DNA of 64,000 nt from Culturomica massiliensis. Its GTDB lineage: Bacteria > Bacteroidota > Bacteroidia > Bacteroidales > Marinifilaceae. Position numbers and translations under genes: made by a program. Positions 56,518 to 64,000 of the stretch are shown here, piece by piece. The first letter of the stretch is position 1; every line of letters begins with the position of its first letter. The notes under the pieces are model-generated. The model did no database searches. It saw only the letters and a program-made list of their open reading frames with translations, and was not told where the DNA came from. The DNA lies in assembly GCF_900091655.1 (NCBI RefSeq), contig NZ_LT594621.1, forward strand, positions 558,001 through 622,000. The letters are read 5' to 3'.

Positions 56518-58353
56518 ATGCTTCAGGAAATTGATAATTTTATGAATGTTCTTCCTGCTGGATTAAAGCAGGCAGGACTTAAACCCAAAGAGGGATTGCA
56601 TGTGCTGTTAAGGTTTCAGGAGAAAGATGGAACGGTCTGTTTAGACCGGAATTCTGTTGCTCAGTTTTGTCTGACCCGGAAGGCAACGGAATTCGACTAT
56701 CCTTTTTTGCAGCGATGTGCTGAATTGACACAAGTTAGTTGGTGTGTGAATACCAATAAATGTTTCGACTTACCGGCTAAAGGTATACATTCCTGCTCAC
56801 CCTATTGTGTGGCGTTGAAACGTGAATCTCTGGAGGGAGGTGGGAAGTACGCAAAAGACAAGACTAAAATATACGATCGTATTAATTCTTATTTTGCGAA
56901 TGCTTTGGCTTTAGTGAAGGGAGATGCAGAGAAGGAAAGAATAAAGGTATTTCAGTATTTTATCAATTCCAAAGAAAAACTGGATGATCTGTTGGGTTGT
57001 TTTCAGCAGGAATTTGATGAGGTAAAAGATAAAGAATACATTATACTGTATCTGGACGAGGATATAGAAAAATATTGTCAGGTAAATGAATGCTATTTAT
57101 CGGATAAATTATTTAATACCAATGAGTTTAATGTCGGGATTGGAGATGAGGTGTACGGAACGAGTGATTTTCTGAATGGATTTCCCACGAAGAAACCTTT
57201 TTTATCCCATCAGTCGGCAACTTTCGATATTGCAGGACGGATATCCGGACAAATGGCCCGGGATTTATATGAATTTCAGGATTTGATGGCCCGGAATGTA
57301 TTTCCTCGTCCATTACCTTTGTTTATATACAGGGAAGAATTGAAGGAGAGGATGTTTGCAGTTTTATCAAAGTATTTTGATGAAGGAGAACGGATAGGGT
57401 ATCAGGATATCATCCGGGAACTCTATGAAAAATACAAGGAGGATCTGGGTGATTACTACCTGTTGTATTTTTATGGAGGAAAGGTCTGTGATTTTGATTT
57501 CGTTTCTAAATTCCGCTATAATTTAAAGTATGGAAATAAAGATTACTGGGAGATTAAAGATTACTTCAATATTGCAAAAGGAGAGAAAATACACAATGTA
57601 TTTGAATTGGAAGGTAAGGTTTTGAAGATTATCTTTAATAATTCGCTTGTTGTCGAGACTCAGGCAGGTGGGATTCAGCGTAAATATTTCGATGAACTGG
57701 ATGCGAAATACTGTAAATCGGAAAATAACTATCTATTGATCTTAAAATACCGGAAAGCTTTCTATGATTATATCTATAAATCCCGGGAGCAGGCAATTAC
57801 CCGGCAAATGTTCGATGATATTCTATTGACTGGAATTTTAGAAGACATTCGGCAGGATGAAATCAAGGGTGGTCAACATTCCCATCGCTGGGGGATATTG
57901 GTGAAAATGAACGTTTGGTTCAGTTTGTCGGAAAATTTTGATCTACAACTTAAAAATACAGATATTATGGCTAGTAAATTGAATGAACTCAGAGAATTTA
58001 TTATCGCATTGGCACAGGAAAAAGCCGAGTTGGAAAATGATGAACAATACGCTTTTACTGCCGGACAGGTAATATATTATCTGTTACACAAAAGTAAGAC
58101 TGCTGATAAAAGTTATAAACGGCTGGAACCTTTTTTACAACAGGTACATGCTTCTGAATTGAATAAAGCCATTGCCCGGCTTTTTGATACTTATAAACAT
58201 GAAAATTTTTCAAAGAATTTCCGGAATCCATTTGCTTCAGTCATGGCATATCAAACGAGCGCGAACCTGCGGGAATATTTACCCATGATGCTTGCCGGAA
58301 TCTTTTCCGGAAATCAGCTTTTTGCTGCTGATAAATCAGATGAAGAAAACTAA
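56518..58353 (+). CDS. cas8b: Type I-B Cascade large subunit Cas8b (TM1802/Csh1)
   Basis: 611 residues, the length and layout of TM1802-family Cas8b. A likely zinc-binding set is Cys76, Cys82, Cys93 and Cys97 (CVNTNKC and CSPYC). The body (EFNVGIGDEVYGTSDFLNGFPTKKPFLSHQSATFDIAGRISGQMARDLYEFQDLM) is the conserved middle region. It recognises the PAM and stabilises the R-loop in Cascade. Spacing to cas7 is 16 bases, so the two are translated from one message. Confidence 0.93.
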   Translation: MLQEIDNFMNVLPAGLKQAGLKPKEGLHVLLRFQEKDGTVCLDRNSVAQFCLTRKATEFDYPFLQRCAELTQVSWCVNTNKCFDLPAKGIHSCSPYCVALKRESLEGGGKYAKDKTKIYDRINSYFANALALVKGDAEKERIKVFQYFINSKEKLDDLLGCFQQEFDEVKDKEYIILYLDEDIEKYCQVNECYLSDKLFNTNEFNVGIGDEVYGTSDFLNGFPTKKPFLSHQSATFDIAGRISGQMARDLYEFQDLMARNVFPRPLPLFIYREELKERMFAVLSKYFDEGERIGYQDIIRELYEKYKEDLGDYYLLYFYGGKVCDFDFVSKFRYNLKYGNKDYWEIKDYFNIAKGEKIHNVFELEGKVLKIIFNNSLVVETQAGGIQRKYFDELDAKYCKSENNYLLILKYRKAFYDYIYKSREQAITRQMFDDILLTGILEDIRQDEIKGGQHSHRWGILVKMNVWFSLSENFDLQLKNTDIMASKLNELREFIIALAQEKAELENDEQYAFTAGQVIYYLLHKSKTADKSYKRLEPFLQQVHASELNKAIARLFDTYKHENFSKNFRNPFASVMAYQTSANLREYLPMMLAGIFSGNQLFAADKSDEEN

Positions 58354-58369
58354 CTAAAATATAAAGATT

Positions 58370-59302
58370 ATGAGCAATTTATTTAAAAACAGAGTATTTG
58401 GTTGTGCTATTATCAAGTCGGTCAATTCAAATTATAATGCGGATTTTTCCCATCAACCCCGTACATTGCCTGATGGGACTGTATACGCGACCGATAAAGC
58501 CCTGAAATATACCATCCGGAATTATATGGATAAAAATTGGCCTCAAGAGAAAATCTTTTACTTTAAAAGCCTGAATGAGGATATGCAACCGAGGGATTTG
58601 GATCAGAATTATGTCCGGCATTTCGGGGAATTTCCGAAATCAGATAAAAAAGATGAATCGAAAGCCCGGAAAGTTATTTTGGAGAATTTGTTGAGTTGTC
58701 TGGATGTTCGTTTATTCGGGGGTACTTTTGCCAGTAAGAATGCTAATTTGTCCATACATGGAGTTGTACAACCAACCCATGGAGTAAACCGTTTTGTGGA
58801 AAGTATTATTTATTCCGAGCAGATTGCCTCGCCTTTCCGGAATTCGAATGACAAAAGTAGTGATTCGATGCAGACTACCTTGGGTACTCAATTTAAATTA
58901 AAAGAAGGACATTATGTGCACCATTTTTCGGTAAATCCCGGAAATTTATCGGATATAACGGAGTTTGTCGATTGTGACGGAGTTACAGTGGAGGATATTC
59001 ACAAATTGAAAGAAGCATTGCGCTGTGGGGCTACGTTCTATGATTCTGCTTCTAAAGTGGGAACAGAGAATGAAGCTTTATTGTGGGTGGAATTAAAAGA
59101 AGGTTCCAAATTGGTTTTACCCTCGTTAGTAGAATTAGTAAATGTAAATGCAGAGCGGGAGATAGATTTCGAGCGGGTACGTATTCTTTTGCAGAAAGAA
59201 AATGTAAAGAATGAAATTTTGCGGATTGAACTGTATTATAATATAGGAATAACGAAAGTGATTAATCTTCCCGAAGGAACTGTCGAACTTGAATTGAATT
59301 AG
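58370..59302 (+). CDS. cas7: Type I-B Cascade backbone Cas7 (Csh2)
   Basis: 310 residues, RAMP fold. The start NRVFGCAIIKSVNSNYNADFSHQPRTLPDGTVYATDKALKYTIRN and the later CLDVRLFGGTFASKNANLSIHGVVQPTHGVNRFVESIIYSEQI are typical Csh2 sequences. Many copies coat the crRNA spacer in Cascade. It lies 2 bases before cas5, in the operon order cas8b-cas7-cas5 characteristic of I-B. Confidence 0.95.
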   Translation: MSNLFKNRVFGCAIIKSVNSNYNADFSHQPRTLPDGTVYATDKALKYTIRNYMDKNWPQEKIFYFKSLNEDMQPRDLDQNYVRHFGEFPKSDKKDESKARKVILENLLSCLDVRLFGGTFASKNANLSIHGVVQPTHGVNRFVESIIYSEQIASPFRNSNDKSSDSMQTTLGTQFKLKEGHYVHHFSVNPGNLSDITEFVDCDGVTVEDIHKLKEALRCGATFYDSASKVGTENEALLWVELKEGSKLVLPSLVELVNVNAEREIDFERVRILLQKENVKNEILRIELYYNIGITKVINLPEGTVELELN

Positions 59303-59304
59303 TT

Positions 59305-60090
59305 ATGAGTGGTCAACGACTGATTTCGTTTGATTTGCAGGCCGATTTCGGCTTTTTCAAGAAACCGGATTATAATGATGGAATATTGCTGACATACAAT
59401 ATGTTGCATAAACCGGCATTGTTGGGTTTGTTGGGGGCGGTGATCGGACTGCAAGGATATAGGAGAAAGGGTGAATTGCCTGAATATTATCAGCGTCTGG
59501 AAGAGCTATCTGTCGGGATCGAGCCATTGGAAAAACGGCATGAAAAAGGAAATTTCAGGAAGTCGGTAGTAAAGTATACCAATACGGTAGGTTATGCTAA
59601 TCAAGACGGTAATTTGCTGATTGAGGAAAGTATGCTGATCCGGCCCGGATATCGTTGCTACCTGTTATTGGATTTAGATAACCAGGATCATCATAAGCTG
59701 TATGACTACCTGAAAAACGGCTGGTCGGAATATATTCCCTATCTGGGCAAAAATGAATATCCCTGTTGGTTTGGGGATACATTCCGGGAGTATGAGTTCT
59801 CTGTTTTTCAGCCTGCTGCTATTTTCCGGATATCTTCTCTGTTTATAAAGGAAGGGGTGATTCGGGGGAAAAAGGTGGAAGCCAGTTTTTCTCTGTCAGC
59901 CATGGGAATGGAAAATGAGAGTAGCTTTGTTTATTTCGAGCGTTTACCGATAGGTTTTCATCCGGAACTGATGCAATACGAATTGGCTGATTTTGCTTAC
60001 ACAGATTGGCTGATGCAGGCTGATTCTCAAATAACCGGTTTATTTTATCTTGTTGTTGAAGGAGAAAAGAAGGTTATTCAATTGTTTTAA
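59305..60090 (+). CDS. cas5: Type I-B Cascade subunit Cas5
   Basis: 261 residues, RAMP fold. The N-terminus LISFDLQADFGFFKKPDYNDGILLTYNMLHKPALLGLLGAVIGLQGY is the Cas5 signature (substrate loop and glycine-rich helix); the C-terminus ends VEGEKKVIQLF. Cas5 holds the 5' handle of the crRNA in Cascade. It ends 3 bases before the GTG of cas3. Confidence 0.93.
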   Translation: MSGQRLISFDLQADFGFFKKPDYNDGILLTYNMLHKPALLGLLGAVIGLQGYRRKGELPEYYQRLEELSVGIEPLEKRHEKGNFRKSVVKYTNTVGYANQDGNLLIEESMLIRPGYRCYLLLDLDNQDHHKLYDYLKNGWSEYIPYLGKNEYPCWFGDTFREYEFSVFQPAAIFRISSLFIKEGVIRGKKVEASFSLSAMGMENESSFVYFERLPIGFHPELMQYELADFAYTDWLMQADSQITGLFYLVVEGEKKVIQLF

Positions 60091-60093
60091 AGA

Positions 60094-62817
60094 GTGGATC
60101 GTTTTGAAGAAATAATCAACAGTCAGATGGAGTTATTATCAGGATGCCTGAATGACAACTCTTATCTGGCTCATATTTGTGCCGGGAAAAAATCAGAGTC
60201 TTTGAAGGAACATTTGGAGAAGGTTGCTGAATATGCTTGTCTGTTAGTAAAGAAGCACAGGCTGGATGGGGTTGTGGATAGGTTGGTGGAAGATATGGCT
60301 GGTGAGTATAGTCAGAAAAGCCGGAATTGGTTGAAACGGATGTTTGCAGCTGTTATTGTTTTCCATGATACCGGTAAAGTGAATGAGAATTTTCAGCGGC
60401 TTCGGATGATGAACCGGATTTTTGCAGTACGCAAAACTGAAGTATTAGAACCTTCCTATGGACATTCTTTTTTAGGAAGCTGGTTATTTCTTGCTTTTAT
60501 ACTGGATGGTGTATGGGATGATTCTCAAATGACGGATGAAGAGAAAAAGTGTCTGTTTGTTTACGCTTTTTTCTTTTCTTATGTGATCCGTCAACATCAT
60601 AGTGCGGGTCTTCATTGTGCTGGTGAAGAGTATTTTTTGAATTCATTTGCCGGATGTTATGAAGAATTCCGGGATTACTTAACGGTTTGGGGATATAAAG
60701 CCGATGGACAGAGGATAGAGAGTGTGTTTAAATGTATTGTAGGTATTCAGCAGGAGACCCAAAAATACAGATCGTCTTCTTTTTCTCTGTTTTCTTTGCT
60801 TAAATTGAATTCTTCGTTACTGACTGCTGCCGACTATCTGGCTACCCACGAATATATGAATGCCAGTGCAATCGACAGTTTGGGTATATTTGAAGATCGT
60901 AGCCGGGTAGAAGAGATGATCGGCCATTTGAAAAATTATAAACATAATCAGGAGATATATAAAAATCTGAACGGTTTTACCTTTAAATATCCGGTTGAGA
61001 AATCCGGAGATCATCTGAATTGTTTACGGACGGAAATGGCTGTGGAAGTTATACAGACCATCCGTGCACATCCGGATGACCGCTTATTTTATATAGAAGC
61101 ACCGACAGGTGGGGGTAAAACTAATTTATCAATGATTGCAGTTACGGAGTTGATGGAAAAACATTCCGATATTCAGAAAATATTCTATGTTTTTCCGTTT
61201 ACGACTTTGATAACGCAGACTTATCAGACTTTACAAAAGGCCTTGGGGTTGACTTCGTCAGAGCTGGCTGAATTACATTCAAAGGCGGCATTCAATGTGA
61301 AGAAAGAGGAAAATGAGGATGGAATATATGGAGATAAAACTCAGGATTATATCGACCGTTTGTTTGCCTTATATCCGGTTTGTGTTTTGTCACATGTGAA
61401 GTTTTTCGATATGCTCAAAGGTAACCGGAAGGAAATGAATTATTTGTTTCACCGTTTGGCAAACTCTGTGGTTGTTATAGATGAGTTGCAGACCTACAAT
61501 CCTTTATTATGGGATAAAATGTATTATCTGATTGAACAATATGCCCGTTTTTTCAATGTACGCTTCATTTTAATGTCGGCTACGTTGCCTAAGATCGGAA
61601 AACTGAATGTTCCGTTGACGCAAAAAACAGAATTCGTGGATTTACTTCCTCGTGCCAGAGAATATATTGTCAATCCGAATTTTGCAGGACGTGTAAAGTT
61701 CCGTTTCGATCTGTTTCAGGAGAAAACAGATTGTGTTTGTTTGGCAGAGATTGTCCTTGAAAAGTCTAAGGAGTATGCGCTGAAAAATTCTCTGGATGGT
61801 ACGGTTCATACGATTATTGAATTTATTTATAAAAAGACAGCTTCTGAATTTTACAGGCAAATAGGGGATATGGCTTCTTTTTTTGATGAGGTATTGGTGT
61901 TGTCCGGAACTGTGTTGGAGCCGAGACGGCGGGAAGTGATTAATTATTTGAAAAATCCGGCTAACCGGAAGAGAAATGTTCTGCTGATTACAACACAGGT
62001 AGTAGAAGCCGGCGTAGATATCGATATGGATCTGGGATTTAAAAACAGTTCACTGCTGGATAGTGATGAGCAATTGGCCGGACGTGTAAACCGCAATGCC
62101 CGAAAGTCGGGGTGCGAGGTGTATTTATTCCGGTTGGATGAGGCCAAGGTTTTGTATGGTAAGGATGAGCGGTATAAGCTGGTGCAGAAATATATTACTC
62201 CGGAGGAGTATGAGCGAATGCTGATTGATAAAAATTTTGCCCGATTGTATGAATTGGTTTTTGAAAAAATAGATGCAACCAATCGGGAGACACTTGTGCA
62301 AAATTTTCATTCGGAATTTTTAAAGAGTATAGAAAGATTGGATTTTGCTGACATAGATAAAGGTTTCCAGATTATAGAACAGAAAAATGAGACCATTTTT
62401 GTACCTTTGAAAATACCTGTCGAAATAGCTTCAAAGGATAAAGGAATAAAAGAGAGATTGATCTCAGAAATGGAATTGGATTTTTTAAATAATCTGGGAG
62501 TTGTGCTGAAAGATGGGAAATTAGATGGTCGTGATGTTTGGGAGATATATGAACAATTTGTTTCTCATTCTGATCAAAAGAGTTTTAATCTGGATAGAAA
62601 GATTCATTTTAAGGTGCTCCAGAGAATTATGTCATGGTTTACGTTTTCTTTGATATATCAATCCAAAGATTTGAGTGAATTGAAATGTGGTTTTGGAGAA
62701 GACCGGTACGGGTATTTCTATTTGTCACATTGGGATGAAGACAGAGGAAACGGAGTGGTATATGATTATAATATGGGATTAAATACAAATGCGTTAAAAG
62801 ATATTCCGTTTATATGA
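60094..62817 (+). CDS. cas3: Cas3 helicase-nuclease with HD domain
   Basis: 907 residues from a GTG start three bases behind cas5. The HD nuclease is N-terminal: His40 in KEHLEKVAEYA, HD at 91-92 in VFHDTGKVNENF, then YGHSFLGSW and RQHHSAG. The SF2 helicase follows with APTGGGKTN (Walker A, about 337-345), a DELQ box (near 463), the SAT motif (LMSATLP) and motif VI QLAGRVNRNAR. It nicks and degrades DNA captured by Cascade. Its 3' end overlaps cas4 by 4 bases (ATGA). Confidence 0.95.
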   Translation: MDRFEEIINSQMELLSGCLNDNSYLAHICAGKKSESLKEHLEKVAEYACLLVKKHRLDGVVDRLVEDMAGEYSQKSRNWLKRMFAAVIVFHDTGKVNENFQRLRMMNRIFAVRKTEVLEPSYGHSFLGSWLFLAFILDGVWDDSQMTDEEKKCLFVYAFFFSYVIRQHHSAGLHCAGEEYFLNSFAGCYEEFRDYLTVWGYKADGQRIESVFKCIVGIQQETQKYRSSSFSLFSLLKLNSSLLTAADYLATHEYMNASAIDSLGIFEDRSRVEEMIGHLKNYKHNQEIYKNLNGFTFKYPVEKSGDHLNCLRTEMAVEVIQTIRAHPDDRLFYIEAPTGGGKTNLSMIAVTELMEKHSDIQKIFYVFPFTTLITQTYQTLQKALGLTSSELAELHSKAAFNVKKEENEDGIYGDKTQDYIDRLFALYPVCVLSHVKFFDMLKGNRKEMNYLFHRLANSVVVIDELQTYNPLLWDKMYYLIEQYARFFNVRFILMSATLPKIGKLNVPLTQKTEFVDLLPRAREYIVNPNFAGRVKFRFDLFQEKTDCVCLAEIVLEKSKEYALKNSLDGTVHTIIEFIYKKTASEFYRQIGDMASFFDEVLVLSGTVLEPRRREVINYLKNPANRKRNVLLITTQVVEAGVDIDMDLGFKNSSLLDSDEQLAGRVNRNARKSGCEVYLFRLDEAKVLYGKDERYKLVQKYITPEEYERMLIDKNFARLYELVFEKIDATNRETLVQNFHSEFLKSIERLDFADIDKGFQIIEQKNETIFVPLKIPVEIASKDKGIKERLISEMELDFLNNLGVVLKDGKLDGRDVWEIYEQFVSHSDQKSFNLDRKIHFKVLQRIMSWFTFSLIYQSKDLSELKCGFGEDRYGYFYLSHWDEDRGNGVVYDYNMGLNTNALKDIPFI

Positions 62818-63326
62818 TGAATGTAACTGGTACTTTGATAAATCTTTATCATGTGTGTAAACGCGAAATGTGGTTGCATGCCAATAATATAAGGATGGAA
62901 CATACTTCGGATGTTGTTACAGAAGGGAAACTGGTACATGAAACATCCTATCCGAATCGGGCTGCACGTTATGAGGAAATACGGATAGGCGGTTCGGTGA
63001 TTGATTTTTACGATCCGCATGAAAAAGTCATTCATGAAATAAAAAAGTCGGAGTCGAAAGAAGAGGCTTATATCTGGCAAGTGAAATATTACCTGTATCT
63101 GTTTGAGCAGGAAGGGATTGAAGGTGTTATCGGGTTATTGGAATATCCGTTGTTGCGGGAAACTGTACGGGTAGAATTGGAGGAAAATGACCGGGAAACC
63201 CTTCGGAATATGGAAGATGAAATCCGGAAGATTATTGGTTATGAGATATGTCCGCCTGTCTTATCGAAGGGAAAATGTGGGAAGTGTTCGTATTATGAGT
63301 TTTGTTATTCGGGGGAAGAAGAGTAA
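62814..63326 (+). CDS. cas4: Cas4 nuclease (spacer acquisition)
   Basis: 170 residues. Cys15 (HVCKREMW), and Cys155, Cys158 and Cys164 in KCGKCSYYEFC, form the 4Fe-4S cluster. The RecB-type nuclease site is Glu38-Gly-Lys-x-x-His42 (TEGKLVH), Asp64 (VIDFYD), Glu75-x-Lys77 (HEIKKS) and the QVKYYLYLF motif. Cas4 trims prespacers and helps choose PAM-adjacent ones. ATG overlaps the cas3 stop. The cas1 gene follows after 57 bases. Confidence 0.95.
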   Translation: MMNVTGTLINLYHVCKREMWLHANNIRMEHTSDVVTEGKLVHETSYPNRAARYEEIRIGGSVIDFYDPHEKVIHEIKKSESKEEAYIWQVKYYLYLFEQEGIEGVIGLLEYPLLRETVRVELEENDRETLRNMEDEIRKIIGYEICPPVLSKGKCGKCSYYEFCYSGEEE

Positions 63327-63383
63327 AATTATGAAAGCTTTGAGAATTATGAAATAAGCAGATGAAACTGAAACTTTAAAACA

Positions 63384-64000
63384 ATGAAAAGGACTTACTA
63401 TCTGTTTAATCCGGGGCGATTGAGCCGGAAGGACAATACTTTGAAGTTTACGCCCGTGGATGAGGAGGGGCGTGAAGGACAACCGCGTTATATTCCGATT
63501 GAAACGGTAGATAATCTGTTTGTTTTCGGAAGTCTGGATGCCAATAGTATGATGTATAATTTTCTGGGGAAAAATCAGGTTGCTGTGCATTTTTTCGATT
63601 ATTACGAGCATTATACCGGTTCGTTTATGCCGAAGGATTATCTGTTATCGGGGAAAATGCAGATTGCTCAGATGAAACATCATATTCGTCAGGAAAAACG
63701 AATGCTTATTGCCAGGCGTTTTATTGACGGAGCAGCCTTTAATATGTTGAAAAATTTGAGGTATTATACAAATCGTGGAAAAGATGTCACCCAGCAGATT
63801 GAACGTATTGAGGCATACGTACCTCTGATTTCTACTGCGACTGATATTCCCATGTTAATGGGGATAGAAGGAAATATCCGGCAAACGTATTATGAGGCGT
63901 TTGATACGATAATCGATGGCTTTACGATGGGCAACCGGACAAAATTACCACCTTCGAATGAGGTAAATGCGATGATTTCTTTTGCCAATAGTATGTGTTA
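63384..64000 (+). CDS. cas1: Cas1 integrase (N-terminal part, cut by window end)
   Basis: The frame from ATG 63384 stays open to the window edge (about 205 codons). It begins MKRTYYLFNPGRLSRKDNTL and continues PRYIPIETVDNLFVFGSLDANSMMYNFLGKNQVAVHFFDYYEHYTGSFMP, the N-terminal beta domain of Cas1, and LLSGKMQIAQMKHHI and LMGIEGNIRQTYYEAFD, the start of the catalytic helical domain with the conserved Glu (GIEG). The rest of cas1, cas2 and any array lie beyond the window. Confidence 0.93.
   Translation, partial: MKRTYYLFNPGRLSRKDNTLKFTPVDEEGREGQPRYIPIETVDNLFVFGSLDANSMMYNFLGKNQVAVHFFDYYEHYTGSFMPKDYLLSGKMQIAQMKHHIRQEKRMLIARRFIDGAAFNMLKNLRYYTNRGKDVTQQIERIEAYVPLISTATDIPMLMGIEGNIRQTYYEAFDTIIDGFTMGNRTKLPPSNEVNAMISFANSMC

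Overview
The window reads as chromosomal DNA of an anaerobic gut Bacteroidales, most like the Odoribacter/Butyricimonas group. The reasons are the gene content (Bacteroidetes-type PurC, PhoH, MazG, FKBP pairs, DUF3127, Tex, AsmA, a TonB receptor and many Fe-S and flavin proteins), the TAnnTTTG -7 boxes in front of genes, and the lack of strong Shine-Dalgarno sites. The genus is an inference from overall resemblance, not from a marker gene.

Layout. Bases 1-19.5 kb are mostly core housekeeping genes: an epimerase, purC, phoH, mazG, a large Fe-S/FAD oxidoreductase, a CvfB-like S1 protein, two FKBP isomerases, a LolD-like ATPase, tex and AsmA. One accessory insertion interrupts them at 1.07-2.5 kb: two small effector-like proteins with FVDNR/IQR leaders, the second with a PD-(D/E)XK-type nuclease signature. 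At 19.59 kb a tRNA-Lys(UUU) marks an integration hot spot running to about 28.4 kb. A 17-bp copy of the tRNA 3' end recurs at 25.73 kb and a weaker one at 27.54 kb. The island is AT-rich and carries two broken tyrosine integrases, an IS256 remnant, a candidate structured RNA, a DUF4365-like putative nuclease, and an Abi_2 (HEPN) gene preceded by a tiny promoter-hairpin-terminator unit.

From 28.4 to 35 kb come an AraC regulator divergent from a nitroreductase/acetyltransferase/HAD operon, then an arsR-arsF-arsG-arsE-permease operon on the minus strand. From 35.7 to 41.5 kb are accessory and repair functions (tag, GNAT, a methyltransferase, DUF5131) and a TonB receptor. From 41.6 to 49.2 kb lies a redox block: acetyltransferase, flavodoxin, NapH-like ferredoxin, Fe-S aldo/keto reductase, DUF1893, ECF S component, FMN reductase and DUF362. 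Its three promoters share one operator architecture: two CTGTAAT-type repeats 21 bp apart, the proximal one 37 bp before the -7 box. That predicts one AraC-like activator for all three. Then follow an AsmA-like protein, DUF1287, and a PAP2/phosphoethanolamine transferase pair that probably modifies lipid A.

The window ends in a type I-B CRISPR-Cas operon (cas6-cas8b-cas7-cas5-cas3-cas4-cas1, with cas1 cut by the window edge). The array is not in the window. A fragment of a phage antirepressor-like (Bro-N) gene sits between cas6 and cas8b.
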